Positions 1 to 9,752 of a DNA stretch of 64,000 nucleotides are shown one piece after another. The stretch is taken from contig JAJECH010000054.1 in NCBI GenBank assembly GCA_022822135.1, forward strand, positions 50,781 to 114,780, given 5' to 3'. The number at the start of each line of letters is the position of its first letter. Position 1 is the first letter of the stretch. The translations under genes were made by a program, and so were the position numbers. The notes below the pieces were generated by a model. That model ran no database searches. It had not been told where the DNA came from and saw only the letters and a list, made by a program, of their open reading frames with translations. The stretch comes from Pseudomonadales bacterium (lineage in GTDB: Bacteria > Pseudomonadota > Gammaproteobacteria > Pseudomonadales > Azotimanducaceae).

Positions 1-308
1 GTCGACCTGGTCATTGCCCCACTGATATCACGCTGCATTCGCCACCGGTTGGACAAGTACCTTCGCAATACCGCACAGGAAATGTGCCTGCGCCCGCTCA
101 GAGGTCCCACTATCCACTTCCTGCGAACGTGAGCATCCCTAATCCGTTTCCTAATCAGCACGGATTCTTGTACATGGCAGAAGCTGTGCATCGTTGTCTT
201 GCGGCAGGTCTGAAAGAATGCCCGCAATACGGTGAAGCAGAATCCATGCACTGCATGGATATATTGACGGAGGTTATGCGACAGAAGGCCGCCGCTGCGA
301 AGAGCTAA
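1..308 (+). CDS. Gfo/Idh/MocA-family oxidoreductase, C-terminal end only
   Basis: This is the 3' end of a gene that begins before the window. The reading frame is open from base 3 to the TAA at 306-308, so the ATG at 84 is internal and not a start. The last 40 residues follow the usual end of dihydrodiol dehydrogenase-like Gfo/Idh/MocA proteins: a GFLY segment, an EAVHRCLAAG helix, ECPQ, then a helix with ES, MD and R. Members are NAD(P)-dependent sugar or diol oxidoreductases with an N-terminal Rossmann fold, which is not in view. Substrate cannot be given. It converges with the leftward dioxygenase gene 28 bases away. Confidence 0.7.
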   Translation, partial: RPGHCPTDITLHSPPVGQVPSQYRTGNVPAPAQRSHYPLPANVSIPNPFPNQHGFLYMAEAVHRCLAAGLKECPQYGEAESMHCMDILTEVMRQKAAAAKS

Positions 309-336
309 AGTACTAGGAAGATTTCTCGCCCGCGAC

Positions 337-1203
337 TTAGGCGGCTATTGCGGCCCTAGGCTTTTCGGTGGCTCGCACTTGTGTTCGGCGCATCAGGCGT
401 CGCTCAGTGTTTGGGAATGACGCGCGCCGATGCATTACGACCCGATTGTCCCACACCACTAGATCGCCGGTTTTCCAGCGTTGTGTCCAACATTGGTGCG
501 TACGGGCAACATGAGCCCATATCTCCTCAAGCGTCTGTTCGCTTTCGTCGATTGAGCAATCTTTGACATAAGCGTATTGGCGTCTACCCAGGTATAACGC
601 CGGTTCTTTCGTCTCTGGATGAGCGATCAGCGCCGGATGGTATACGCCGGGCGCATCCTTCGCTGTGTCGAATGGCTGGTGACCGCGTCGCAACTTTCCG
701 ATGCTGTCGTGTGCTGCGTCATGCTTGATTTGGAGTTTAGTGCAGCGCGCTCTTAACTCATCCGGCATCTCGGCGAGGACCGTACGCATACAGCAGAATG
801 CGGTTTCGCCGCCATGCTGAGGTACTTCAATCGCATAGAGCAAGCTCGCAGTCGGCGGTTGCTCAATGTAAGACATATCGGTATGCCAGGAGGTCTCGAG
901 ATTCGAAAGCCCTCCAATCGGCTTGCCGTTCTCGACGATATTCGAAATCGTTGCGACGTACGGATTGGGGATCTTGGCGAGTTCTTCGGCCGTTACCTTG
1001 CCGTGAGGTGCATATTCCAATTCACCAAATCGAGCACTGAACGTCTTCAGTTCGTCGTCGCTGAGTTTCTGATCTCGAAATCGCAAGACGCCAAATCTCA
1101 ACCAAGCTTGATATAGCTCATCGAATTCAGAATCGGAAATCTCCGCAATCCGAACATCGAGTACGTCCGCTCCTATAGGTGCTTCAAATGGTTGTACTAG
1201 CAT
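337..1203 (-). CDS. TauD/TfdA-family Fe(II)/2-oxoglutarate dioxygenase
   Basis: A 288-residue cytoplasmic non-heme iron dioxygenase of the TauD/TfdA family, the usual length. The iron-binding HxD is seen as WHTDM (His107, Asp109), the distal histidine as VMHRRASF (about His258), and the 2-oxoglutarate-binding arginine follows in TERRLMRR (about Arg269). Known members hydroxylate taurine, 2,4-D or other small acids, often releasing sulfite or glyoxylate. No sulfonate transporter or regulator lies beside it, so the substrate is open. It reads away from the Nudix gene and converges with the oxidoreductase fragment. The ATG at 1203 gives the family N-terminus. Confidence 0.85.
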   Translation of the reverse strand: MLVQPFEAPIGADVLDVRIAEISDSEFDELYQAWLRFGVLRFRDQKLSDDELKTFSARFGELEYAPHGKVTAEELAKIPNPYVATISNIVENGKPIGGLSNLETSWHTDMSYIEQPPTASLLYAIEVPQHGGETAFCCMRTVLAEMPDELRARCTKLQIKHDAAHDSIGKLRRGHQPFDTAKDAPGVYHPALIAHPETKEPALYLGRRQYAYVKDCSIDESEQTLEEIWAHVARTHQCWTQRWKTGDLVVWDNRVVMHRRASFPNTERRLMRRTQVRATEKPRAAIAA

Positions 1204-1350
1204 TGAATTGTGAGTTTGTGCGTAAGGTTCAGAAGGGTGGAATTTTGCCTGTCTTATGTAATCGCGAACTCACGAACCGCGCCTTCGGTGTACGTTCGAG
1301 GGATTCACGATACGGTCGTCCTTATTCTATGTTCGTGCGTGTATGGCACC

Positions 1351-1872
1351 ATGAAGCAATCCCCCATGACCGATCAACCCGATAAGACAACTAACTCCAT
1401 ACTCCCTGTCGACTGGCGTCCGGATCGATTTGCGACGCTCATCTACCTAATTCGCGATGACGAGGTCCTGCTGATCGAAAAACTCCGCGGGCATGGGGCA
1501 GGGAAGGTCAATGCGCCCGGTGGCCATATTGAAGTCGGTGAAACGCCTGAGGAATGTGCGATACGTGAAGCCTTCGAGGAAGTTGGTATCGCGGTATTGA
1601 ACGCGGACCTGTGTGCGACACTGAAATTTCACGATACCGAAAATGGATTCAACATGCTCGGGTACGCACTAACCTCGACGACGTTTACGGGTCAACCGAA
1701 ATCAACGCCAGAAGCCATTCCGTTCTGGTCAAAGATTGGTGAGATTCCGTTCGACAGAATGTGGGAAGATGATCGGCACTGGGTGCCGAGAATCCTCGGG
1801 GGCGAACGGTTGGACTGTGAGTTCGTGTTTGCGAACGACGTACTTCAGACGTTCAACATTGAGAGGATTTGA
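1351..1872 (+). CDS. Nudix hydrolase, MTH1/MutT-like
   Basis: A Nudix pyrophosphohydrolase of 173 residues from the ATG at 1351; a second ATG at 1366 is equally possible, and the frame stays open upstream to 1210 without family similarity. The Nudix box is complete: GGHIEVGETPEECAIREAFE followed by EVGI, giving the metal-binding REXXEE core. The C-terminal half contains an F-WSKIGEIPFDRMWEDDRHW stretch that resembles the MTH1 (NUDT1) segment with the paired Asp residues that read 8-oxopurines. The likely job is clearing oxidised nucleotides such as 8-oxo-dGTP. That assignment is inferred from motif likeness. No obvious ribosome site was seen. Confidence 0.8.
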   Translation: MKQSPMTDQPDKTTNSILPVDWRPDRFATLIYLIRDDEVLLIEKLRGHGAGKVNAPGGHIEVGETPEECAIREAFEEVGIAVLNADLCATLKFHDTENGFNMLGYALTSTTFTGQPKSTPEAIPFWSKIGEIPFDRMWEDDRHWVPRILGGERLDCEFVFANDVLQTFNIERI

Positions 1873-1897
1873 CTCTAACTATTTGATATAGAATGAT

Positions 1898-3193
1898 TTA
1901 ATTCAATGTCACTTCGTCAACTGCTTCAGATAATGTACGAACGATGTCTCCGATCTGTTCCTCGTTGATCGTGTATGGCGGCCCAATAACGAGCACATCT
2001 TTTACGATGCCGTTACCGCCAGGATAGAAACAGACGCCTTTTTCCAATGCAAGGTTTGCGACCTTTCCGCCGATTCTCTCGTGCGAATCGTACGCGTCAA
2101 GGGTGTCGCGATTGGCGACTAGCTCGATCGCTTGCAAGAGTCCTTTCCCGCGAATTTCACCAACGTGCGGATGATTCGAAAATGCGCCTTCAAGTTGCTT
2201 CATTAGGATCTCGCCTTTAGGCGCGACTTGAGCGACTAAGTCCTCTTCCTCGAGAATTTGTAGCACCTTGTCGGCTGCTGCGCACGCTGCGGGATGAGCT
2301 GAGAACGTGTGAAACATCACATCAAATCCCGCACTTGCGAGTTGGTCTGCGACTCTATCAGTACTACCTACCGCGGTGATTGGAGCGTACCCACCCGCAA
2401 GACCTTTGCCGCCGACCATGATGTCCGGCGTGAAATCCCAATGTTGATATCCGAATCGCGTACCCGTTCGACCATAGCCAGTCATTACTTCGTCGCTGAT
2501 GATCAGGATATCGTGTTCCTTACAGTAAGCGGATACCCGTTCCCAGTAATCGTCGGGTGGAACTAACGCACCGCCGCTTGCGCCGGTAATTGGTTCGGCT
2601 ATCAGCGCCGCAACGGTTGTGGGATCTTCTTTTTCAACGCCGTCAATGAATTGCTGAACGTAGTGATCAGTCGGATCCGATGCTTCGCACCTTAGCATGT
2701 AAGGTGCTTCGACAGAAGGATGAATCTGCAAGGCGTGCTTGAGACCAGTTTTACGGGATTCGTGTCCGCCGACCGCCAAGGTCGTGATGGTGGTGCCGTG
2801 ATACGACACGTTGCGACCAACGATCTTGCATTTTTCAGGCTTACCTTGTGCGGCGTGATATTGGACCGCGATTTTCATCGCGGCTTCGTTACCTTCCGAA
2901 CCGCCGCACGTCGTGTGGATGTGGGACATTTCGGGCGGAAACCAATCGCGGGTTAATCTCTCAACAAGCGCCGCGCGCTCTGGTGTTAACCAAGGCGGTA
3001 TGACGTAGCCTGTATTTAGTGTTGATTCAGCGACGACTTCGGCGACCTCTCGACGACCGTGCCCAATATTCGTGACGATGGCACCCCCACACGCATCCAG
3101 AAGGCGTTTACCGTCGTCTTGATACAGGTAGCAACCATCACTACGAACGATGGTTTTAACGTGCTGATTGTGTATGTATGGCCAAGCGGACAT
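1898..3193 (-). CDS. Class III pyridoxal-phosphate aminotransferase
   Basis: A 431-residue fold-type I aminotransferase of class III (omega-amino acid/diamine type). Visible marks are the GGSEGNEAAMK phosphate-binding turn near residue 97, the cofactor aspartate in ISDEVMTGYGRTG (Asp234), and the Schiff-base lysine in GGKGLAGGYAPI (Lys263). Length is normal. The protein resembles the aspartate aminotransferase-family proteins often linked to taurine, beta-alanine or amine catabolism, but the amino donor cannot be read from the sequence. It is leftward, convergent with the Nudix gene, and preceded by a non-coding stretch of about 350 bases. Confidence 0.85.
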   Translation of the reverse strand: MSAWPYIHNQHVKTIVRSDGCYLYQDDGKRLLDACGGAIVTNIGHGRREVAEVVAESTLNTGYVIPPWLTPERAALVERLTRDWFPPEMSHIHTTCGGSEGNEAAMKIAVQYHAAQGKPEKCKIVGRNVSYHGTTITTLAVGGHESRKTGLKHALQIHPSVEAPYMLRCEASDPTDHYVQQFIDGVEKEDPTTVAALIAEPITGASGGALVPPDDYWERVSAYCKEHDILIISDEVMTGYGRTGTRFGYQHWDFTPDIMVGGKGLAGGYAPITAVGSTDRVADQLASAGFDVMFHTFSAHPAACAAADKVLQILEEEDLVAQVAPKGEILMKQLEGAFSNHPHVGEIRGKGLLQAIELVANRDTLDAYDSHERIGGKVANLALEKGVCFYPGGNGIVKDVLVIGPPYTINEEQIGDIVRTLSEAVDEVTLN

Positions 3194-3548
3194 GAATGGT
3201 TTCCGTCAGTGCGTGAGTGGATTGGACCTTATGATCGAAGGAATCTCAGGCCGGTTTTCGATTGAATCGAATCGGCTGCAAAGTGGTGTATATGAGACCC
3301 ACAATTGTCCAAAAAATCAGTTAGGATGCCACTACTAGACACAGAAAGTATCGACTTCATTTCACTCGCACTGCGAAAGCGATCAAAGCCGCATTCATGA
3401 CCAAACAGTTAGGTCGTCCGTGTGGTCTACAGTTGGAGGTGAGGGTATCTTCGCTGTATTCGCATCAACGTGAATGGCGAAGCGCTTCAAATTCGTGTTC
3501 TTATCAGCCCAATGTTTCTTTTTTCAATTTATCACGCTGAGTCGACGA
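3194..3548. other. Intergenic region without a recognised gene
   Basis: About 355 bases between the start of the aminotransferase gene and the end of the PNPOx-like gene. Short open frames cross it but none resembles a protein. It must carry the leftward promoter for the aminotransferase. No terminator hairpin, tRNA or repeat was seen. Confidence 0.4.
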
Positions 3549-4160
3549 TCAGAGATTGTGCTCGTAGTCTGCTTCGATCGCCTTATCGAATGCTTCTTGA
3601 ACCTCTTTGCTTTGGTTCTTGCGCTTAGCGTACATCTCGCCGAACGACACCTTGTGCGGAGTTCCCCAGTCATCAGGTTGCCAGAGTTTTGAGCGGATAA
3701 ACGCTTTTCCGCAATGGAAGAAACACTCTTCAACAGACACACGGATCGCTAACACTGCGTTCTTTCCTCGCGCGCTCAATTCCTCAAGCAATTCGGTGGT
3801 CGAGTCTAGCTCGGCTGACCCGTTTACACGGAGCGTCTCACGGGTCCCGGGAATGCAAAACAAGAGCCCGATCTTTCCGTTGCTCAGAATGTTGTTGTGT
3901 CCGTAAGCGAGCTTGTTCCCAGGTCGATCCGGTATGACTAACGTCTTGGAATCAAGTACGTGTACGAATCCTGGTTCGTCGCCTTTCGGAGAAGCATCAC
4001 AGCGCCCGTCCTGGTCTGCCGTTGCCATCACGAGAAATGGGCTTCTATTAATGTAATCCGCGGCAAATTCATCGATGTAGTCGATGACCTTTTCCTCTAG
4101 CCCAGGAAATTTCGGACCAATAACTGACCGCAAATCTTCATTCGTTTCCAAGATAGACAT
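3549..4160 (-). CDS. Pyridoxamine 5'-phosphate oxidase-family protein (MSMEG_1024-like)
   Basis: A 203-residue split beta-barrel flavoprotein-type protein. The core carries the family pattern: INRSPFLVMATADQDGRCDA, then SPKGDEPGFVHV, PDRPGNKLAYG, and GLLFCIPGTRETLRVNGSA, which together form the FMN or F420 binding barrel. The C-terminal part ends in a charged helix after KVSFGEMYAKR. It belongs to the group often labelled MSMEG_1024, whose reaction is not well defined; a redox enzyme using FMN or F420 is the usual guess. The gene is leftward and diverges from apaG. Confidence 0.8.
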   Translation of the reverse strand: MSILETNEDLRSVIGPKFPGLEEKVIDYIDEFAADYINRSPFLVMATADQDGRCDASPKGDEPGFVHVLDSKTLVIPDRPGNKLAYGHNNILSNGKIGLLFCIPGTRETLRVNGSAELDSTTELLEELSARGKNAVLAIRVSVEECFFHCGKAFIRSKLWQPDDWGTPHKVSFGEMYAKRKNQSKEVQEAFDKAIEADYEHNL

Positions 4161-4370
4161 CGAAGCACCTTTTGTCGTTCTTCACAATGTTACGGTTTGA
4201 ATCCGCTCCTAGAACCCAATCGGGATCGCGACGTGCTCGTAGAAATCGTCGAAGCTTTAGTTGTGCGGATCTGTGGTAATTCGCTTCGTTGCCGCGTAGG
4301 AATGAACTTTGGGAATACTCGCGGGAAGCAAAGTCCTAGAATAAATCGCTTACTCAATTCGCTTCGCTCT

Positions 4371-4766
4371 GTGGCTGAAAACGTTCGCATCTATCGAGAT
4401 ATATCCGTAACGGTGAAGGTGCACTATCTACGACACGAATCGAACCCAAGTGATCTTCGTTGGGTGTTCGCGTACACGATCACGATTCGCAACAACGGCT
4501 CAACGACCATGCAGTTAATCGACCGACATTGGGAAATCACCTCAGGTGTCGAAAACGATGTCGAAATCGTTGACGGAGATGGGGTTGTAGGTAAACAGCC
4601 TCGCTTGGAACCAGGCGATGCATTTCAATATACGAGCGCAGCGGTGCTTGAATCGTCATTTGGGACGATGGAAGGTCATTACAACTTTCGCGATGACGTG
4701 GGTGAGTGGTATCGAGTTCCAATCGATCCATTTATCCTCTCGATTCCCGCTGAAACGATGAATTGA
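4371..4766 (+). CDS. apaG: ApaG-domain protein
   Basis: ApaG is a small fibronectin-like beta-sandwich protein associated with Co/Mg phenotypes and with ApaH; its biochemical role is unsettled. The recognisable part runs from ISVTVKVHYL through FAYTITIRNNG, DRHWEIT, GEGVVG-like GDGVVGKQPRLEPGD, FQYTSAAVLES, and FGTMEGHYNF, all standard ApaG landmarks. The frame is open back to an ATG at 4197, but the first 58 residues of that version have no family likeness. A GTG at 4371 gives 131 residues, close to the usual 125, so it is preferred; an ATG at 4302 is the alternative. No convincing ribosome site marks any of them. ApaH and KsgA are not next to it. Confidence 0.8.
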   Translation: MAENVRIYRDISVTVKVHYLRHESNPSDLRWVFAYTITIRNNGSTTMQLIDRHWEITSGVENDVEIVDGDGVVGKQPRLEPGDAFQYTSAAVLESSFGTMEGHYNFRDDVGEWYRVPIDPFILSIPAETMN

Positions 4767-4812
4767 TTGAAGAAGAAAGTCGAGCTTAACCGAAGGTAAT
4801 AAGGACGCTAAG

Positions 4813-5817
4813 ATGGTTGAAGGTATCCGCGAAGAGGCTGTCAGTAATTGGCTTGCAAATGAGATTGAAGATCTTGCGCTACCACTTGAATTCGAATTAA
4901 TCGCGGGCGGACATTCGAATCTAACCTATCGATTCGTTGACCAAAACGGCCGAGCCCTCGTACTACGAAGACCACCCCTCGGACACATTCTTGAGAGCGC
5001 TCACGACATGAGTCGTGAACACCGCATCATCTCGGCAGTTGGAAAATCAAACGTGCCGGTACCAAAAACACATGCGTTGTGTGAAGACAAGTCGATTAAC
5101 GATCAACCGTTCTACGTAATGGAGTTCATCGAAGGCATCGTTCCTCACACACCGGAGGTACTCGAACAATTGAGCGATGAAGATCGTCGCTCGTTCGGTT
5201 TGCATGTGATCGAGGTCTTGGCCGATTTGCATACGACCGATATCGAAGCGATCGGTCTTGGTCAATTGGCGAAGAAAGAGGACTACCTTGGGCGGCAGCT
5301 AAAGCGTTGGACGCAGCAGTGGCTTGCAACGAAGACTGACGAGATTCCGGATATGGATCGGAGTCTCGAACTGTTACACGAAAAGCAACCTGATCAGATC
5401 GGCGCTACGATCGTCCACGGCGACTATCGGGTTGGCAACATGCTCATAAAAGACGGGAAGATGTCTGCGCTACTGGATTGGGAGCTATGTACGTTGGGAG
5501 ATCCGCTTGCAGACGTGGGATATTTGCTAAACACGTGGGCTGAGCCAGGCGACCCTTCGTCAGATACGGCGCCAACAGGGATCGGTGGCTTCCCAACGCG
5601 GCAGGAACTTTGTGATATCTACGAGGAGAGGACAGGTCGTTCGTTGGCTGAAATCAACTACTACCGCGCTTTCTCACACTGGCGCTTGGCTGCCATCTCG
5701 CAGGGCGTCTACAAACGTTATTCCGTCGGCGCGATGGGTCATCAAGAATTTGACCTAGACAAGTACATGGCAAGCATCTTGTCCAAGGCTAAAGCCGCTG
5801 TGAAACTGCTTTCCTAG
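4813..5817 (+). CDS. Phosphotransferase of the ACAD10/11 aminoglycoside-phosphotransferase-like family
   Basis: A 334-residue kinase-fold protein of the APH family, matching the kinase-like domain of animal ACAD10/ACAD11. Marks in order: AGGHSNLTYR (residues 31-40, nucleotide loop), VLRRPPLG with the ATP lysine position replaced by Arg in a pattern typical of the group, SAHDMSREHRI, the catalytic loop VHGDYRVGN (His202, Asp204) and metal-binding LLDWE (Asp222), followed by LCTLGDPLADVGYLL. In ACAD10/11 this domain phosphorylates 4-hydroxyacyl-CoA; bacterial members commonly sit with acyl-CoA dehydrogenases. No such neighbour is here, so the acyl-CoA role is inference. Confidence 0.85.
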   Translation: MVEGIREEAVSNWLANEIEDLALPLEFELIAGGHSNLTYRFVDQNGRALVLRRPPLGHILESAHDMSREHRIISAVGKSNVPVPKTHALCEDKSINDQPFYVMEFIEGIVPHTPEVLEQLSDEDRRSFGLHVIEVLADLHTTDIEAIGLGQLAKKEDYLGRQLKRWTQQWLATKTDEIPDMDRSLELLHEKQPDQIGATIVHGDYRVGNMLIKDGKMSALLDWELCTLGDPLADVGYLLNTWAEPGDPSSDTAPTGIGGFPTRQELCDIYEERTGRSLAEINYYRAFSHWRLAAISQGVYKRYSVGAMGHQEFDLDKYMASILSKAKAAVKLLS

Positions 5818-5823
5818 TAGTCA

Positions 5824-6810
5824 CTAAGTACCTCTAGGTTTTAGTCCGGCGGCTGTGTATGCCGCGTCGATCACTTCCATCTGCTTGATGGCGTCGTGTG
5901 CGTCGGTCGGGAGCGACGTGCCATTTCGAACCGCGTCTACGAATGCTTCTAACTGGTATTCGTAGGTCGGACGCCGAGTCAGTTCTTCGTCAAATTTCGT
6001 CTCGCCGTCAACGGTAAGTGTCACTTGGTTGCCGTGTTGAGGCACAAGTGGATTTCGGACGAAGAGCTCACCTCTAGAGCCTGTTACCGTCATATCCGAG
6101 ACGAACCTACGCTGATTCATTGCACCGGTTGTCCTTGCGGTGACACCGTCTTCAAACTCATACTCGACCTGAAGACTTAGGTCGATCTGCGGATCGCCTT
6201 CCTCCGCGGTCGCGCTTGTCACGGTAGGTTCTCGACGCGTGATATGTCGAATCCACGAAATCGGATAACAACCCATATCCATTGTTGCACCTCCGCCTGT
6301 TTCGTAGATCATGCGGATGTTTTCTCTATTAGGTGTTCCAACAATAAACTGCGCTTCAATGTGTTGAAGCTCACCTAGAACACCGCTGTCAACGATCTCA
6401 AGTGCTTTCTGAAAGACAGGGTGATAGCGGTAGTGAAACGCTTCGATGAGTACCAGCCCGGTCTCGTCTCCAACTGCGGCCATCTCACGAGCTTCTGCAG
6501 CGTTGAGCGAGAAGGACTTTTCGCACAACACGTGCTTGCCAGCTCGAAGCGCTTTGATCGAATACTCTTTGTGGTGGCTGATCGGTAACGGGTTGTAGAT
6601 CACGTCCAGTGACGAATCTGCGATCACGTCGTCGTAACTGTCGTATACAGTTTCGATACCGTGTTGTGAAGCGAACTTTTCAGCCCTCGAACGATCACGT
6701 GCCGCGACGGCGGCGACGACAACATCGTCGTTCTTAGACGCTGGATCGGTTAGAGCACCAGGCGTGATCATTGCGGCTCCGAGCGTTCCGATGCGAAGAG
6801 GCTGTGCCAT
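5824..6810 (-). CDS. Gfo/Idh/MocA-family NAD(P)-dependent oxidoreductase
   Basis: A complete sugar/diol dehydrogenase-type oxidoreductase of 328 residues from the ATG at 6810, which puts the Rossmann strand LRIGTLGAAMI at the N-terminus; an ATG at 6834 would add eight residues without likeness. The signature EKP-type motif reads AGKHVLCEKSFSLNAAEA, where the conserved lysine is present, and the later AFHYRYHPVFQKA and GGGATMDMGCYPI segments are family hallmarks. It most resembles dihydrodiol dehydrogenase/xylose dehydrogenase-like members. The gene ends seven bases after the phosphotransferase gene, convergently. Substrate unknown. Confidence 0.85.
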   Translation of the reverse strand: MAQPLRIGTLGAAMITPGALTDPASKNDDVVVAAVAARDRSRAEKFASQHGIETVYDSYDDVIADSSLDVIYNPLPISHHKEYSIKALRAGKHVLCEKSFSLNAAEAREMAAVGDETGLVLIEAFHYRYHPVFQKALEIVDSGVLGELQHIEAQFIVGTPNRENIRMIYETGGGATMDMGCYPISWIRHITRREPTVTSATAEEGDPQIDLSLQVEYEFEDGVTARTTGAMNQRRFVSDMTVTGSRGELFVRNPLVPQHGNQVTLTVDGETKFDEELTRRPTYEYQLEAFVDAVRNGTSLPTDAHDAIKQMEVIDAAYTAAGLKPRGT

Positions 6811-6993
6811 GGTTAAAGGTCCGTTCGAGCGCAAGGAAGCGAGGGATTTTACAGTCGAGTTTTGCCCTGAAAATACTGGAAAACCGGCGCGTTGATCGCG
6901 GATTTCTTGGTCGATTGAAACTTCAGATACCTTACAGCTTGACGCTCTGCTTACACTTATGTGATTCCCACAACTAGCTCGCGTAGGCGGAAT

Positions 6994-9717
6994 ATGCCCT
7001 CATTAGACGACTGGACACCTTATGACTACGAAGTGCCGACCACACACCTAGACATACAAATCCAGGACGATCACTTGATCATCGAGTCGACGCTCGATGT
7101 TCAACGTAAAAACGATGTAGAGACGAAATCGATCTTTCTTAATGGATCTGACGTGGAACAGGATGGATTCGGGCTCACATTGAAGGAAGTGCAGGTCGAC
7201 GGGGTCGAGCTCGCGAATAACGAATATCAATGCGACGGCTTAGGTTTAACGATTCACGACGTTCCGGACTCCTGCGAGCTTCGAATCCGACAGGAGCTTC
7301 GCATTCCAGATCACGCGGTCGATGGCTTGTATCGAAGCGGCGACACACTGGTGACTCAGTGTGAGGATGAATCGTTTAGAAAAATCGCCTTTTATCCTGA
7401 TCGACCGGACGTGTTGTCAAAATGGACCGTTCGAATCGAAGCGGACAAAGAGCGCTATCCGGTGCTATTGTCCAACGGCGACGAGGTCGAATCCGATGAA
7501 ATTTCTGACACACGCCATGCTAAGACGTTTAACGATCCTTGGGCGAAACCGTGTTATTTATTCGCGCTTGCGGCCGGTAAATTAGCGTCGTTAAACTCGG
7601 AATTCCGAACGCGTGACGGCAAAACCGTCGATCTGACCATCTATTCCGATCCCAAGTCGATTCGATACTGCAGCTGGGCTATGACCTGTCTGAAGGACGC
7701 GATGAAGTGGGATGAACTTGCGTACGATCGCGTGTATGACTTGGATCGCTTCGGCATCGTTGCGGTTGAACGCTTCGTGTTCGGCGCGATGGAGAACAAA
7801 TCACTGAATGTGTTTAACAACTTGGTGTTATTGGCTGATCCAGAAATCGCGACGGACGAAACGTACGAACGCATCCAAGGTGTTGTGGGACACGAGTACT
7901 TCCATAACTATTCCGGCAACCGTGTCACTGTTCGAGACTGGTTCCAACTTTCCTTAAAGGAGGGATTCACGGTTCTTCGCGATCAGACGTTCTCACGCTT
8001 CATGAACGGGTTCGACGTCAATCGAATTCAGGACGCTGCGATGTTACGACGAGAGCAATTTCCCGAAGCTCAGAGCGGGTTAGGACATCCGGTTCGTCCA
8101 GCCGAGATGGAAGTTCCTGCTAACTACTACACGCGCACGATTTACGAAGGCGGGGCTGAAGTTGGATACATGCTTGCCAACATGTTGGGAGCGGGTGAAT
8201 GGCGACAGGGTACTAATCACTACTTCGAGAAACACGACGGTGCGGCTGTCACGATCGACGATTTCGTCGAGGCAATCGCAGAGACCTCCGAACGAGATCT
8301 TTCTCAATTCAAACGTTGGTATTCGACCGCAGGAACGCCCGTTGTTGACATCATTGAATCTCGAGATAACGGAACGGCCAGTTTGACGCTCAAGCAGTCC
8401 ATCTCGTCGCTTGTGGAAAGTACCGAAGAAACGGTACTTGAGATCCCACTAGGTATCGGTCTTTTGAGTGAAAGTGGGGAAGATCTCTTGGGAGCGATCA
8501 GCACAAAAGGCGATGATGATGAAGCAGAAGTTCAGGTCACCACCGACCTTGAATACGGCAATCCTCAGCTTGACGGAACTTTAGTGTTTCAACTAAACAC
8601 GACCGAAGCCTCAATCCAATTTGACGACGTTCCAGAAGGAGCTGAATTCAGCTTTTTGAGAGATTTTTCGGCACCAGTCGAGATCCGTTATACAAACACG
8701 TCTGACGAATTCGACGAAGTCGAGCGTCTTGCCCAACTGGCGATCCTCGATGTAAATCCATTTAGCCGTTACGACGCATGCGAACAGCTTTTTACTCGCG
8801 CGATCCTAGACAACGAAGCACCCTACGACGCACTTTTCAACTCGATTGGAAGTCGATTGGATGCTTTGATGGATGGTACTGAGGACGCGGAAAGTCGGCG
8901 CATCATCGCGATCGAGTTAGCGGGTCCGCACGAAAGTCGTGTGCTTGATCTAAATAAAGGCACGCCGGTCGAAACGATCATTAGCGGAAAGAATGAGCTC
9001 GTCCGTAAATTAGGTCACGAATTTGCGGAGAGATGGCGCTATATCGTTGAATCCAATACCGTGTCTGAACCTTATGAGCCAAGTTCCGGCCAAATCGCGG
9101 CGCGGCAGCTCCGAGCGGTGGCATACCGATATCTACTCGAACAAACTGCTGACGAAGACCTGCCGAGTTTCGCCGAAGAATTAGCGGCGCTCACGAGAGA
9201 TGCCGACAACTTGACCGATCGCTTGGCTTACTTCAAGCTGCTTCTTCGTATTGAAGGACATGACGAACTAAAGGATGCGGTTTCGAACGAGATCTATGAA
9301 CGTTTCAAGGACGAATCGCTCGTCGTAGAGAAGTGGATTACCGCGCTGGTTGGCGCGCCGACATTGGACGCACAACAACGCATCGCGAAGATCGCGGACA
9401 TGGGATTGCTTGAATCTCCAACGCCGAATCGATGGCGTGCAGTGTTCCACACGTTCTCTGAGAATTGGGAGAACTTCCATGCAAGCGATGGCAGCGGTTA
9501 TCGCTTCTACACTGATCGACTAATCGCGGATGCTGTTGAACATGGCTCAGTCGTTCGTCGCGGGATTCAGTCATTTGCGTACTTGAACCGTCACGACGAG
9601 AATCGCCGAGAACTGATGCGAGGATGCTTGGAGCGTCTACGGGACGAACTACCAACAAACAGCGTTGCAGCTCTTGACATGGTCAATCGTTCCTTGGGAC
9701 CGGTTGTTAATTCGTAA
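6994..9717 (+). CDS. pepN: Aminopeptidase N, M1 family
   Basis: Zinc metallo-aminopeptidase of 907 residues from the ATG at 6994, removing N-terminal residues from peptides in the cytoplasm. The exopeptidase motif [10 protein letters not shown] (Gly264) recognises the free amino terminus. The zinc site is HEYFHN (His300, Glu301, His304) with Glu323 in LKEGFTV 18 residues later. After the catalytic domain come a beta sandwich and a long helical C-terminal domain, as in Escherichia coli PepN (870 residues). The frame also opens at an ATG at 6961, but family proteins start near [11 protein letters not shown]; a purine-rich GGCGGA lies just before 6994. Confidence 0.93.
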   Translation: MPSLDDWTPYDYEVPTTHLDIQIQDDHLIIESTLDVQRKNDVETKSIFLNGSDVEQDGFGLTLKEVQVDGVELANNEYQCDGLGLTIHDVPDSCELRIRQELRIPDHAVDGLYRSGDTLVTQCEDESFRKIAFYPDRPDVLSKWTVRIEADKERYPVLLSNGDEVESDEISDTRHAKTFNDPWAKPCYLFALAAGKLASLNSEFRTRDGKTVDLTIYSDPKSIRYCSWAMTCLKDAMKWDELAYDRVYDLDRFGIVAVERFVFGAMENKSLNVFNNLVLLADPEIATDETYERIQGVVGHEYFHNYSGNRVTVRDWFQLSLKEGFTVLRDQTFSRFMNGFDVNRIQDAAMLRREQFPEAQSGLGHPVRPAEMEVPANYYTRTIYEGGAEVGYMLANMLGAGEWRQGTNHYFEKHDGAAVTIDDFVEAIAETSERDLSQFKRWYSTAGTPVVDIIESRDNGTASLTLKQSISSLVESTEETVLEIPLGIGLLSESGEDLLGAISTKGDDDEAEVQVTTDLEYGNPQLDGTLVFQLNTTEASIQFDDVPEGAEFSFLRDFSAPVEIRYTNTSDEFDEVERLAQLAILDVNPFSRYDACEQLFTRAILDNEAPYDALFNSIGSRLDALMDGTEDAESRRIIAIELAGPHESRVLDLNKGTPVETIISGKNELVRKLGHEFAERWRYIVESNTVSEPYEPSSGQIAARQLRAVAYRYLLEQTADEDLPSFAEELAALTRDADNLTDRLAYFKLLLRIEGHDELKDAVSNEIYERFKDESLVVEKWITALVGAPTLDAQQRIAKIADMGLLESPTPNRWRAVFHTFSENWENFHASDGSGYRFYTDRLIADAVEHGSVVRRGIQSFAYLNRHDENRRELMRGCLERLRDELPTNSVAALDMVNRSLGPVVNS

Positions 9718-9752
9718 CGACGCGAACCTTTAAGACTCTATCAACCGCTGAA

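Noticed and set aside
3485..3491. CTTCAAA, the anticodon loop word of tRNA(Sec)
   Set aside because: The flanking bases do not pair as an anticodon stem, and no acceptor or T arm is nearby, so it is not selC.
4190..4390. Leftward 66-codon frame and the rightward ATG at 4197 before apaG
   Set aside because: Neither resembles a protein, and the ApaG family starts near 4371; treated as shadow or non-coding.
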